NCBI GenBank assembly: GCA_040219295.1
Contig: JAVJST010000005.1
Coordinates: 992,001 to 1,056,000 of the forward strand
Reading direction: 5' to 3'
Length of the DNA stretch: 64,000 bases
Source of the DNA: JAVJST01 sp040219295
GTDB taxonomy: Bacteria; Pseudomonadota; Alphaproteobacteria; Rhodospirillales; Casp-alpha2
Shown: one piece after another, positions 8,689 to 17,795 of the stretch
How positions within the stretch are numbered: the first letter of the stretch is position 1
Layout: every line of letters starts with the position of its first letter
Made by a program: the position numbers and the translations under genes
Notes under the pieces: generated by a model
What the model was told of the DNA's origin: nothing
Database searches by the model: none
What the model saw: the letters and a program-made list of their open reading frames with translations, nothing else

Positions 8689-11346
8689 TCAATCAGACGC
8701 CGAGGCGGCAGCCTTCTTGCGGCTCGGGGATTTCCTCTTCGCTGTCTTCTTCTTGGCGACCTTCTTGGCGGCTTTCTGGGGTGATTTCTCGGCCTTGGCG
8801 GCAAGCCATTCGAGAGCCTGCTCAAGGGTCACGCTCTCCTTGTCGGTCCCCTTGGGCAAGGTCGCCTTGAGCCTGCCATGCTGTACGAATGGCCCCCAGC
8901 GGCCAGATTTCCGGACCACGGGTTTGCCGTCGTCGGGGTGCGGACCGAGCTCGATGACCGGGTCCTTCTTTGGCGAGTCGGCGATGATTGCTACTGCCCT
9001 GTTGAGGCCGACCTCGAGGACATCGTCCTCCTTCAGCGAGTAATAATTCCCCTGATACAGAAGATAGGGCCCGAACCGTCCGAGGCCGGCACGAATTTCC
9101 TCGCCGGTTTCCGGGTGGTCGCCGATGCGCCGCGGCAACGACAGCAGCTTGAGCGCCCGGTCAAGGTCGATCGTTACCGGATCGATATCCTTGGGGATCG
9201 AGGCGCGCTTCGGTTTCGGCCCCTTGCTCTTTCCTTTTCCCTTGGCCGGCGTCTCCGGCGTCTCGCCGAGCTGGACGTAGTGTCCGTAGGGGCCCTTGCG
9301 TACAGAGACGGGCTCGCCCGTCTCGGGATCGACTCCGAGTTCGCGCGGCCCGTTGCTGCCGCTCGCTGCCTCGCGAAGCGCGTCCTCGGTCAGAACCGTC
9401 AAAGGATAGGTGAACTTGCAGTCCGGGTAGTTCGAGCAGCCAATGAAAAAGCCGCTCTGGCGGCTCGGTTTCAGGCCCAGACGGCCGGCCTCGCAGGCCG
9501 GGCAGCGACGCGCACTGGTGCCGTCCGCATGTTCCGGGAAGAAATGCGGGCCGAGCAGTTCATCGATCGCGTCGATGACGTCGCGGTTCGGCTGATCCTT
9601 GACTTCTTCCGTCCTCTCGAAGAACGGTGACCAGAACTCGCGGAGCACGGCGCGCCAATCGATCGTGCCGGCCGAAATGTCGTCGAGTTCGTTCTCAAGT
9701 TCCGCTGTGAAGTCGTACTCGACGTAACGCGGGAAATAGCGTTCCAGGAACGCGGTAACGATCCGGCCCCGATTCTCCGGCTCGAAGCGGCGTTTCTCCA
9801 GCTTCACATACCCGCGGTCCTGCAAGACCGAAATAATCGAAGCGTATGTCGACGGTCGGCCGATGCCGAGCTCTTCGAGTTTCTTGACCAGGCTTGCCTC
9901 CGAGTAACGGGGCGGCGGCTGGGTGAAGTGTTGGTTCGGCGTCACGTTCTCGACCGCGGCCCGCTGGCCTTCCTCGAGAGGCGGCAGGATGCGGTCGCGG
10001 TCGTCGTCGCCCTGACAGCCACTCCGCGCGCCATCCTTGCCATTGAAGTCGTCGGTTCCTTCACGATAGACGCGGAAGAAGCCTTCGAAGGCGACGACGG
10101 AGCCGTTGGCGCGCAGCCCGACGTTCGGCGTCTGCGACCGGAGATCGACGGCAACCTGATCGAGCGCCGCTGATTCCATCTGGCAGGCCACCGTGCGACG
10201 CCAGATCAGGGTATAGAGTTTGAGCTGATCGTCGTCGAGCGCGTGCGCAATGTCCTTGGGCCGTCGGAAAACGTCGGTGGGGCGGATTGCTTCGTGCGCT
10301 TCCTGCGCGTTCTTCGCCTTGTTGCGGTAGGCGCGCGGCGAGTTCGGAAGGTAGGTGCCGCCGTAATCCTTCTCGATTAGCCGGCGCGCCGCGGCGATCG
10401 CCTCACCCGCCATGTCGATTCCATCCGTCCGCATGTAGGTGATCAGGCCGACCGTCTCGCCGCGGATCGACACACCCTCGTAAAGACGCTGCGCGACCTG
10501 CATGGTTTTCTTGGCAGAGAAATAGAGCTTTCGCGCTGCTTCCTGCTGCAGGGTAGACGTCGTGAACGGCGGCGCCGGGTTGCGCTTCACCGTCTTTTTT
10601 TCGACGGATACGACGCTGAGGGTGGAAGCTTCGACCGCCTCAACGGCGCGCTTTGCGGCGTGCTCGTTCTTGATCGCCATCTTGTCGAGCTTCTCGCCGT
10701 CAAGATGGGTCAGTGCCGCGACAAATGGCTTGCCGTCCGGTGTCGTTAGATTGGCCTCGATCGACCAGTACTCTTCCGCCCGGAACGCCTCAATCTCGGT
10801 TTCGCGTTCGCAGATCAGCCGCAGCGCGACCGACTGCACGCGTCCGGCCGAACGGCTGCCTGGCAGTTTGCGCCACAGAACCGGCGAGAGCGTGAACCCG
10901 ACAAGGTAGTCGAGGGCGCGCCGCGCCAGATACGCGTCGACCAGTTCCCGGTTCAATTCGCGGGGGTGCTCGAACGCCGTCTGCACAGCCGACTTGGTGA
11001 TCTCATTGAAGACGACGCGTTTGACTTCCTTGCCTGCAAGCAGCTTGTCCTGCTCGAGAACCTCGCGGACGTGCCACGAGATCGCCTCGCCCTCGCGGTC
11101 GGGGTCGGTCGCGAGATACAGCCGGTCGGCCGACTTCACGGCTTGCTTGATCGCCTGGATGTGTTTCTTGGAACGATCGTCGACGACCCAGTCCATGGCG
11201 AAGTCTTCCGCCGGGCGGACGGAACCGTCCTTCGCCGGCAGGTCGCGGATGTGGCCATAGCTCGCCAGTACCTCGAAATCGCTGCCGAGATACTTGTTGA
11301 TGGTTTTGGCCTTGGCAGGGCTCTCGACAACGACAACGCTGGTCAT
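8689..11346 (-). CDS. topA: DNA topoisomerase I
   Basis: The protein has 885 residues. It begins with the Toprim domain ('VVVESPAKAKTINKYLG', 'ATDPDREGEAISWH'). The active-site tyrosine is in 'GLITYMRTDGID'. One C4 zinc-finger-like module is visible ('RRCPACEAGRLG ... GCSNYPDCKF'), followed by topoisomerase C-terminal repeats and a Lys-rich tail ('KKVAKKKTAKRKSPSRKKA'). It relaxes negative supercoils. It lies between dprA (24-base gap) and rnr (10-base gap), the common alphaproteobacterial order. Confidence 0.96.
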   Translation of the reverse strand: MTSVVVVESPAKAKTINKYLGSDFEVLASYGHIRDLPAKDGSVRPAEDFAMDWVVDDRSKKHIQAIKQAVKSADRLYLATDPDREGEAISWHVREVLEQDKLLAGKEVKRVVFNEITKSAVQTAFEHPRELNRELVDAYLARRALDYLVGFTLSPVLWRKLPGSRSAGRVQSVALRLICERETEIEAFRAEEYWSIEANLTTPDGKPFVAALTHLDGEKLDKMAIKNEHAAKRAVEAVEASTLSVVSVEKKTVKRNPAPPFTTSTLQQEAARKLYFSAKKTMQVAQRLYEGVSIRGETVGLITYMRTDGIDMAGEAIAAARRLIEKDYGGTYLPNSPRAYRNKAKNAQEAHEAIRPTDVFRRPKDIAHALDDDQLKLYTLIWRRTVACQMESAALDQVAVDLRSQTPNVGLRANGSVVAFEGFFRVYREGTDDFNGKDGARSGCQGDDDRDRILPPLEEGQRAAVENVTPNQHFTQPPPRYSEASLVKKLEELGIGRPSTYASIISVLQDRGYVKLEKRRFEPENRGRIVTAFLERYFPRYVEYDFTAELENELDDISAGTIDWRAVLREFWSPFFERTEEVKDQPNRDVIDAIDELLGPHFFPEHADGTSARRCPACEAGRLGLKPSRQSGFFIGCSNYPDCKFTYPLTVLTEDALREAASGSNGPRELGVDPETGEPVSVRKGPYGHYVQLGETPETPAKGKGKSKGPKPKRASIPKDIDPVTIDLDRALKLLSLPRRIGDHPETGEEIRAGLGRFGPYLLYQGNYYSLKEDDVLEVGLNRAVAIIADSPKKDPVIELGPHPDDGKPVVRKSGRWGPFVQHGRLKATLPKGTDKESVTLEQALEWLAAKAEKSPQKAAKKVAKKKTAKRKSPSRKKAAASASD

Positions 11347-11370
11347 GATGGCGGAAGAAATCCCGGTTGC

Positions 11371-12519
11371 TCAGTCCTTGGTCAGCAGCTGAACCCGGTT
11401 TCCGGGAAGCCGCTCCAATCGTCCGGCGAGCTCAAGATCGAGCAGGACAGCCGAGACGTTCGGGAGGGACAATTGGCAGCTACGGAGGATTTCGTCAACC
11501 GTGACCGGAGAGGGGCCGAGCAACCCGATGATTTCTTCGTACGCATTTTCAGGTGTCGAATCGTTTGTCGGAGTATCTTTTATATTATTGAAATCATGTG
11601 TTTTTTTCGTTCTCTGGGCCGACAGTCTCCAAGGTCCCGGAAGCTGCTCGACGACGTCGCCGGCTTTTTCCGTCAGCCAGGCGCCGTCGCGGATCAGGCT
11701 ATTGGCGCCGGCAGTGCGTGGATCACCGGGTGCCCCCGGGACGGCGAAGACCTCGCGACCCTGATCGAGTGCTTGCCGGGCGGTGATCAGCGAACCCGAT
11801 TTTGGTGATGCCTCGACCACTACGACGCCGAGCGAAATGCCGGAGATGAGGCGGTTCCTGAGCGGAAACAGTCGGCCGCGGGGTTCGGTTCCAACGGGTT
11901 GCTCGGCGACGATGACACCGTCTTCGCCGATGCGCGCCATCAAGTCGGCATTCTCGGGCGGATAGACCTGATCGATGCCGCCAGCGACGACGGCCACGGT
12001 GCCCGTTGCGAGGGCACCTTTGTGCGCCGCGGTGTCGATCCCGCGGGCTAGGCCGGAAACGATAACCGGTTGCGCGCCGTTGATCCGGGCGGCGGCGAGA
12101 TCGCCGGCGAGGGCGCGTGCGAAGGCGCGGCCATTGGCCGACGCGTTGCGCGCGCCGACGATGGCGATGCCCGGTCGCGCGAACAGGTCGGTGTCACCCT
12201 TGACGGAGATCAACGGCGGTGCGTCCGGGATTGCGGTCAATAAAGGCGGATAGGCGGGTTCGACACTGGCGACAAGTCGCGCGCCCGCACGTACCAGTCG
12301 ACCGAGTTCCCGTTCGGCATCCGACAGGGAACAGACGCGGTAGGATTGTCCGCCGGCCCGCGCCGCGAGCGAGGGCAGAGCCTCGATCGCCGCCGATGCC
12401 GAGCCGAAACGCTCCATGAGCCGCCGGAACGTAATCGGTCCGATGTTCTGAGACCGAATGAGCCGCAGCCAGTCCAGTCGCTCGTCATCCGTGAGAACTC
12501 TTGCCGATGAATCTCCCAT
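11371..12519 (-). CDS. dprA: DNA processing protein DprA
   Basis: The protein has 382 residues. It has an N-terminal helical domain and a Rossmann-like domain with 'IAIVGARNASANGRAFARAL', 'SGLARGIDTAAHKGAL' and 'ISGISLGVVVVEASPKSGSL'. A C-terminal winged helix ends it ('EIIGLLGPSPVTVDEILRSC'). DprA loads RecA onto incoming single-stranded DNA in transformation. The linker between the Rossmann domain and the winged helix is coded by a strikingly AT-rich stretch (about 11570-11620) and is rich in Asn, Asp and Thr. Upstream lies a short hydrolase remnant. Confidence 0.94.
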   Translation of the reverse strand: MGDSSARVLTDDERLDWLRLIRSQNIGPITFRRLMERFGSASAAIEALPSLAARAGGQSYRVCSLSDAERELGRLVRAGARLVASVEPAYPPLLTAIPDAPPLISVKGDTDLFARPGIAIVGARNASANGRAFARALAGDLAAARINGAQPVIVSGLARGIDTAAHKGALATGTVAVVAGGIDQVYPPENADLMARIGEDGVIVAEQPVGTEPRGRLFPLRNRLISGISLGVVVVEASPKSGSLITARQALDQGREVFAVPGAPGDPRTAGANSLIRDGAWLTEKAGDVVEQLPGPWRLSAQRTKKTHDFNNIKDTPTNDSTPENAYEEIIGLLGPSPVTVDEILRSCQLSLPNVSAVLLDLELAGRLERLPGNRVQLLTKD

Positions 12520-12567
12520 GGCGGGAAATCGTGGGCGACCCTCAGTGATCCGTCAAGTCGTCGGCGG

Positions 12568-12657
12568 CTAGCTCAGGCTTTTCCTGAACCAGGCAACCGT
12601 CCGATCCCACGCCGCTTTGGCTTGTGCCTCATTGAACTGCGCCGTCGACGTCTTACC
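12568..12657 (-). pseudogene. C-terminal remnant of a dienelactone-hydrolase-like gene
   Basis: The minus-strand frame ending at the TAG at 12568-12570 reads 'FNEAQAKAAWDRTVAWFRKS' before the stop. This resembles the extreme C-terminus of dienelactone hydrolase family proteins (AAA-W-RTL-FF). No start codon or upstream hydrolase sequence is present, because the MAPEG gene ends at 12694. The call is from recalled family character and the fragment is short; it could be chance. Confidence 0.35.
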
Positions 12658-12693
12658 CGGTGACGCGGGAGCGTATCGACGCGTCATCGACGA

Positions 12694-13086
12694 TCACGCA
12701 ACGATTAACTGATACGCGATACACAGTTGAGCTAGCCATCCACCTGCGAAGGTCAGCGTTCGGCCAAACGGTACACCGAAGACGTAAAGCGGGTAGTGCG
12801 CCGCCCGGAGCCAGAAGTAGGCGACTGCGGCCGACTGCGTCGCTTCGTTGGAGACGCCGGCGAGATGGGCGGCGACCACGAGAGCCGCGAAAGGCGCAAG
12901 GTTCTCGATGGCGTTGTAGTGGGCTTTTTTGGCCCGGGCAGCCCAGGCGGGAAGCGGCGTTGAATCGGCCTTGTACGTCAAAGCCGGCATGATGCCGACA
13001 TTGGCGATGTGGGCCAGAATGTAAGGTATCCAGAACAGCAACGTGATGATTGCCGTCCACGCAAGCATCTCTAGTTCGACGGTCAT
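12694..13086 (-). CDS. MAPEG family membrane protein
   Basis: The protein has 130 residues and four hydrophobic segments, beginning MTVELEMLAWTAIITLLFWI. 'RAKKAHYNAIENLAPFAALV' is the family signature (R..A..N..E..P.F). The MAPEG superfamily covers membrane-bound glutathione transferases and eicosanoid enzymes; bacterial members are mostly of unknown substrate. It lies 33 bases after plsY on the same strand. Confidence 0.85.
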   Translation of the reverse strand: MTVELEMLAWTAIITLLFWIPYILAHIANVGIMPALTYKADSTPLPAWAARAKKAHYNAIENLAPFAALVVAAHLAGVSNEATQSAAVAYFWLRAAHYPLYVFGVPFGRTLTFAGGWLAQLCIAYQLIVA

Positions 13087-13119
13087 CGGATGTCTCCCGA
13101 AATTGTCCAGGCGAATGGT

Positions 13120-13737
13120 CTACGACTTTCGGCCGATCTTCGGTTCCTCGCCCTTCATCAGGCGCCGGATATTGGTGTGGTGACGCACGGTAGCGAGGAC
13201 TCCGAGAATCGCCGCCCCGACCGTCATTATGATAGCGGTCGGCTGATCCAGGATAAACCAGGCGTACACCGGGGCGAGGTTCAGGGCGGCAAGCGAGGCC
13301 ACTGACGAATAGCGCAGCGCTGCCGCAATCGCGAGCCACGTTGCGCAGGCCGCGAGTCCGACAGGCCACGCCATGACGAGCAGGGTTCCGAGCGTCGTGG
13401 CGACACCCTTGCCACCCTTGAACTTGAGCCACACCGGGAAATTGTGACCGAAGACCGCGGCGACGCCGGCGGTAACGGCGAGCGTATAGGGGTCGGCGGC
13501 CGTGCCGGCAAGCCACACCGCGGCACCGCCTTTGCCGCTATCAAGAATCAGGGTGGCGAGCGCCAGCGGCTTGTTGCCGGTCCTCAGCACGTTGGTCGCG
13601 CCGATGTTGCCCGATCCGATCTTGCGGATGTCGCCGTAGCCGGCGAGCCGAGCAAGCACCAGGCCGAAGGGAATCGAGCCGAGCAGATAGCCTAGTCCGA
13701 TGACAGCGGCCCACAGACCGGGGGACGGCTCGGCCAT
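13120..13737 (-). CDS. plsY: Acyl-phosphate:glycerol-3-phosphate acyltransferase PlsY
   Basis: The protein has 205 residues. The ATG at 13737 overlaps the TGA of the upstream gene (TGATG), which favours it over the GTG one codon earlier. It is a polytopic membrane protein with the PlsY motifs 'GSIPFGLVLARLAGYGDIRKI', 'GSGNIGATNVLRTG' and 'FPVWLKFKGGKGVATTLG'. It acylates position 1 of glycerol-3-phosphate with acyl phosphate at the inner membrane, the first step of phospholipid synthesis. It is translationally coupled to the dihydroorotase-like gene. Confidence 0.95.
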   Translation of the reverse strand: MAEPSPGLWAAVIGLGYLLGSIPFGLVLARLAGYGDIRKIGSGNIGATNVLRTGNKPLALATLILDSGKGGAAVWLAGTAADPYTLAVTAGVAAVFGHNFPVWLKFKGGKGVATTLGTLLVMAWPVGLAACATWLAIAAALRYSSVASLAALNLAPVYAWFILDQPTAIIMTVGAAILGVLATVRHHTNIRRLMKGEEPKIGRKS

Positions 13738-15050
13738 CACGCGAAACCGTCGCGCAGGAACACCGTGCGCCCGTCGACGACGGTGCGGACGGCGATTCCC
13801 TGAACCGGCCGCTCGTCGAACGGCGTGTTCTTGGACTTCGACAGGATGGTTGAAGCATCGATCTTCCAGGCATGGTCGGGGTCGAACACGACCATGTCGG
13901 CGGCGCCACCCTCGGCGAGACGGCCAGCCGGCAGTTCCATGAGGTCGGCGGGTCGGTGGCTGATCAGACCGATGGCGTCGAGCAGGCTCAGGTGGCCGTT
14001 GTGATAGAGCTCGAGGGTCATTGGCAACAGGGTATCGAGACCGATGCCGCCGGTCGCGGCCTGGGCAAACGGCAGGCGCTTGGTATCTTCGTCCTGCGGG
14101 CTATGGTCAGACGCGATGACGTCGATGGTCCCGTCGGCCAGCGCGGCGACGATGGCCTGACGGTCTTCTTCGGATCGCAACGGCGGTGACAGCTTGGCAA
14201 ACGTCCTGTAATCGCCCACCGCCTGTTCGTTGAGCGCGAAGTAGGGCGGTGCTGTGTCGCAGGTGACGTCAAGACCGCGTGACCGGGCCCTACGGATGGC
14301 GTCGACGCTCTCGGCGGTCGAGACGTGGGCGATGTGCAGCCGGCCGCCGGTCAGTTCCGCCAGGCGGATATCCCGTTCGATCATGATGACCTCGGCCGCC
14401 GGCGGTATGCCCGTCAGGCCGAGCCGGGTCGCGTTCTCGCCCAGGTTCATTGACCCGTTGGCCGCGAGAGCCGGATCTTCCGGATGCTGGACGATCGTCA
14501 GTCCGAAAGTCGCGGCGTAGCTCAGCGCCTGGCGCATGACCTGGCTGTCGGCAATCGCGTGGGTCCCGTCGGTGAACGCCACCGCGCCGGCTTCCGCAAG
14601 CATGCCCATCTCGGCCAGTTCCTTGCCTTGGCAACCCTTGGTCGCGGCACCGTAGGCGTACACCTTCGTCAGCCCGAGGATACGCGCGCGCCGTGCCACG
14701 AACTCGACGACGCTCATGTCGTCGATCACCGGTTCGGTATTCGGCAAGCACACCAGCGACGTGATGCCCCCGCCGGTAGCCGCCCGGCCGGCGCTTTCAA
14801 GGGTGCCCTTGTGTTCCTGGCCGGGCTCGCCCAGCTGGGCGCGGATGTCGACGAGACCGGGCGCCAGACAGAGCCCCCGGCAGTCGATGACCTCGGCACC
14901 CTTCGGCACGGTCAGGTCGGTGCCGACACCGACGATCTTTTCTCCGTCGGTGAGCACCGTGCCCGTCGCGTCGAGACCCGTTGCGGGATCAAGTAGACGC
15001 GTGTTGACGTAGGCCGCCTTGCCGGGGGTTTGGTCCCTGCGATCAACCAT
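13737..15050 (-). CDS. Dihydroorotase-like protein, probably catalytically inactive (PyrC-like / PyrX)
   Basis: The protein has 437 residues from the ATG at 15050, 2 bases after the pyrB stop; a longer open frame upstream only shadows pyrB. It has the class I dihydroorotase fold, but the metal-binding motif D-x-H-x-H is replaced by D68-I-R70-A-Q72 in 'GLVDIRAQLGEPGQEHKG'. The usual 'TPHH' is 'APPYFAL', and the terminal 'DHAPH' is 'SDHSPQ'. 'HIAHVSTAES' is kept. Inactive dihydroorotase homologues paired with PyrB are known to serve as structural partners of aspartate transcarbamoylase, which fits this place in the operon. A true PyrC should lie elsewhere in the genome. Confidence 0.85.
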   Translation of the reverse strand: MVDRRDQTPGKAAYVNTRLLDPATGLDATGTVLTDGEKIVGVGTDLTVPKGAEVIDCRGLCLAPGLVDIRAQLGEPGQEHKGTLESAGRAATGGGITSLVCLPNTEPVIDDMSVVEFVARRARILGLTKVYAYGAATKGCQGKELAEMGMLAEAGAVAFTDGTHAIADSQVMRQALSYAATFGLTIVQHPEDPALAANGSMNLGENATRLGLTGIPPAAEVIMIERDIRLAELTGGRLHIAHVSTAESVDAIRRARSRGLDVTCDTAPPYFALNEQAVGDYRTFAKLSPPLRSEEDRQAIVAALADGTIDVIASDHSPQDEDTKRLPFAQAATGGIGLDTLLPMTLELYHNGHLSLLDAIGLISHRPADLMELPAGRLAEGGAADMVVFDPDHAWKIDASTILSKSKNTPFDERPVQGIAVRTVVDGRTVFLRDGFA

Positions 15051-15052
15051 CG

Positions 15053-16030
15053 CTACGGGTTCCTCCCCTCTAGAAGCGCCTCTCGCTCGGCGTTTCCGAG
15101 AATGTCGAGGCAGGCCATGCGCACGGCAACGCCCATCTCGACCTGCTCGTGAATGACGCTGCGGCCGTAGTCGTCGGCAACCAGCGAGTCGATCTCGACA
15201 CCCCGGTTCATCGGGCCGGGGTGCATGATCAGGGCGTCCGGCTTGGTCACGCTCAGCTTGTCGTAATCGAGCCCGAAGAAATGGAAGTACTCGCGCACGC
15301 TCGGGAAAAAGTTGGTTTCCATGCGTTCCGTCTGGAGCCGGAGCATCATCACGATGTCGCAGTCCTCGAGGCCCTTCTTCATATTGTGAAAGACCTCGAC
15401 GCCGAGCCGTCCCGCTTCTGCGGGCACGAGGGTGCGTGGCGCGATGAGCCGAACACGGGCGCCCATCGTCGTCAGCAGGTGAATGTTCGAGCGCGCGACG
15501 CGCGAGTGCACGATGTCGCCGCAGATCGCAACTGCGAGCCCCGACAGGTCGCCCTTGCGGCGGCGGATCGTCAACGCGTCGAGCAGTGCCTGCGTCGGGT
15601 GTTCGTGCCGCCCGTCCCCGCCTGAGACGACGGCGCAATGGACCTTCTCGGCGAGCAGCTTGACGGCGCCCGAGTCCGGGTGACGCACGACCAGAACGTC
15701 CGGGTGCATGGCGTTCAGCGTGACCGCCGTGTCGATCAGCGTCTCGCCTTTCTTGATGGAGCTCGTTGCCACCGACATGTTGATGACGTCGGCGCCGAGG
15801 CGCTTGCCGGCGAGTTCGAACGACGTCCGGGTCCGCGTCGAGTTCTCGAAGAACAGGTTGATGATGGTTCGACCGCGCAGCGTCGACTTCTTCTTGTCGG
15901 CCTGACGGTTCTGTTCGACGAACCCCTCGGAGCGGTCGAGCAGGTAGTTGATCTCGATGGGAGAAAGGCCTTCGATACCGAGCAGATGCCGGTGCGGATA
16001 CTGCTGAATATCAGTTTCGGCCTGTGACAT
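15053..16030 (-). CDS. pyrB: Aspartate carbamoyltransferase catalytic subunit
   Basis: The protein has 325 residues. It has the carbamoyl-phosphate loop 'FFENSTRTRTSFELAGKRLG', 'HPDSGAVKLLAE' and 'HPTQALLDALTIRRRKGDL', and the C-terminal 'LIMHPGPMNRGVEID'. It condenses carbamoyl phosphate with aspartate in pyrimidine synthesis. It is the first gene of the minus-strand series and diverges from the MttB homologue; the next gene is the inactive dihydroorotase, with which it probably forms a complex. No pyrI is visible. Confidence 0.96.
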   Translation of the reverse strand: MSQAETDIQQYPHRHLLGIEGLSPIEINYLLDRSEGFVEQNRQADKKKSTLRGRTIINLFFENSTRTRTSFELAGKRLGADVINMSVATSSIKKGETLIDTAVTLNAMHPDVLVVRHPDSGAVKLLAEKVHCAVVSGGDGRHEHPTQALLDALTIRRRKGDLSGLAVAICGDIVHSRVARSNIHLLTTMGARVRLIAPRTLVPAEAGRLGVEVFHNMKKGLEDCDIVMMLRLQTERMETNFFPSVREYFHFFGLDYDKLSVTKPDALIMHPGPMNRGVEIDSLVADDYGRSVIHEQVEMGVAVRMACLDILGNAEREALLEGRNP

Positions 16031-16187
16031 TGGCGCGCACTATAAGTCCGGTCGGTTCGAAATGGCAAGCGATGACGAGGCCAGCTTGAGCGGATCAGTG
16101 GGCGATCGGAAATTAATTCAGTTGCGCCGGGATGCCGGTCGGCGGATACGCTTGTCGGATAACGATTTCCAGCCGGAGACATCGGCC

Positions 16188-17717
16188 ATGGTGAGAGACG
16201 GTTCGGCGCGTGCGAGGCGGCAGCAGCGTCAGCTCGGTGCGGGCAGCGCGCCCGCCGGCCCGGCGTACATTACCCGGAAGATTCCCTTCTACGAGTTTCT
16301 CGACGAGGAAGGGCTTGTCACGCTCGAGGATCAGGCCGATTGGATTATTCAGGAGATCGGCCTCGAGTTTCGCGACGATCCCGAAGCGCTGAAGATCTGG
16401 AAGGATGCGGGCGCGGATGTGAAGGGCACACGCGTGCGTCTCGACAAGGGTCAGGCGCGGGCGCTCTGCAAGACCGCGCCCTCCAAATTTGTTCAGCATG
16501 CCCGCAACCCGGCGAGGAACGTCGAGATCGGCGAGACCAGCGTGGTTTTCGCGCCGGTCTACGGGCCGCCGTTCGTTCGCGATCTCGAGGGCGACCGCCG
16601 TTATGGCTCGCTCGAGGACTTCGAGAAACTGGTGAAGCTCGTCTACATGCTGCCGAGCCTGCATCACGGTGGCCTGGTGATCTGTGAACCATGTGACGTG
16701 CCGGTCAACAAGCGTCATCTCGACATGGTCTACGCACACATGCGCTACTCCGATAAACCCCATCTAGGGGCCATCACCGAGATGTCGCGGGCGGAGGACT
16801 CGGTAAAGATGGCCCGGATTCTCCATGGCAGCGATTTTGTCGATCAGCATTGCGTCATCATGGGCAATGTGAACACCAACTCGCCGTTGCTCGTCGACAA
16901 GGTTGTCACCCAGGCCATCCGCGTGTACTGCGGCCAGGGTCAGGGCATCGTCGTTGTGCCGTTCATTCTCGGCGGGGCCATGGGGCCGGTGACGACGGCA
17001 GCGGCGGTTTCCCAGGCCCTTGCCGAGGCCATGATGTGCGGGGCGTTTAGTCAGCTCGTGCGGCCGGGTGCCCCGTTCGTGCTCGGCAACTTTCTCTCGT
17101 CGATGAACCTCAGAAGCGGTGCGCCGACGTTCGGCATGCCGGAACCGACCGCCTCGAACTACGTCATCGGCCAGCTTGCCCGCCGCCTTGGGCTTCCGTT
17201 GCGGTGCGGCGGGTCGCTAACGGCCTCCAAGTTGCCGGATGCGCAGGCCGCCGCCGAGAGCGCCGACAGCATGCACTCCACCGTGATGGGCGGCGCCAAC
17301 TACATCCTGCACGCGGCGGGCTGGCTCGAAGGCGGGCTGGTGACCGGTTACGAGAAGCTGATCATCGACGCCGACCGGTTGGGCGGATACGCCAAGCTTC
17401 TTGGCGGCATCGACGTCTCGGAAAACGGCCTGGCCAAGGATGCCTACCGCGAGGTCGAGCCGGCCGGGCATTTCCTCGGTTGCGGTCACACTATGGCGAA
17501 CTACGAAACCGCATTCTACGAATCGAAGACGTCCGACTCCGACAGTTTCGAACAGTGGAGCGAGCGCGGATCCAAGGATACCGCACGCATAGCCTTCGAC
17601 CGATGGAACCAGTTGCTCCGGGACTACGAAGCGCCGCCGATCGATCCGGCCGTCGACGAGGAGCTTCGCGCCTTCGTCGACCGCGAGAAGGCCGCGCGTC
17701 CCGACGCGTGGTACTAA
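16188..17717 (+). CDS. Trimethylamine-methyltransferase (MttB) family protein, non-pyrrolysine
   Basis: The protein has 509 residues from the ATG at 16188, which has GGAG nine bases upstream; a frame open from 16062 lacks such support. It shows MttB-family sequence: 'GLEFRDDPEALKIWKDAGAD', 'FVQHARNPARNVEIG', 'PPFVRDLEGDRRYGSLEDF' and 'HFLGCGHTMANYETAFY'. There is no in-frame amber codon, so it is of the pyrrolysine-free type, of which the glycine betaine:corrinoid methyltransferase MtgB is the known example. No corrinoid protein gene is near. The substrate is probably a quaternary or tertiary methylated amine, but this is inference. A paralogue lies at 47114-48670. Confidence 0.88.
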   Translation: MVRDGSARARRQQRQLGAGSAPAGPAYITRKIPFYEFLDEEGLVTLEDQADWIIQEIGLEFRDDPEALKIWKDAGADVKGTRVRLDKGQARALCKTAPSKFVQHARNPARNVEIGETSVVFAPVYGPPFVRDLEGDRRYGSLEDFEKLVKLVYMLPSLHHGGLVICEPCDVPVNKRHLDMVYAHMRYSDKPHLGAITEMSRAEDSVKMARILHGSDFVDQHCVIMGNVNTNSPLLVDKVVTQAIRVYCGQGQGIVVVPFILGGAMGPVTTAAAVSQALAEAMMCGAFSQLVRPGAPFVLGNFLSSMNLRSGAPTFGMPEPTASNYVIGQLARRLGLPLRCGGSLTASKLPDAQAAAESADSMHSTVMGGANYILHAAGWLEGGLVTGYEKLIIDADRLGGYAKLLGGIDVSENGLAKDAYREVEPAGHFLGCGHTMANYETAFYESKTSDSDSFEQWSERGSKDTARIAFDRWNQLLRDYEAPPIDPAVDEELRAFVDREKAARPDAWY

Positions 17718-17795
17718 GCGGGAGACGCCAACGGCTTCCAAACATATCGTGCGTGGCCGGCGGAACGGACAATCGGTTATTGTCCTCGCAGCAAC

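Noticed and set aside
15051..15638. N-terminal extension of the dihydroorotase-like protein into pyrB
   Set aside because: The extension is Arg-rich shadow sequence of pyrB in another frame; the ATG at 15050 starts family-typical sequence two bases after the pyrB stop.
16188..17717. Possible pyrrolysine-containing trimethylamine methyltransferase
   Set aside because: No in-frame TAG occurs inside either MttB homologue, so pyrrolysine use is not supported.
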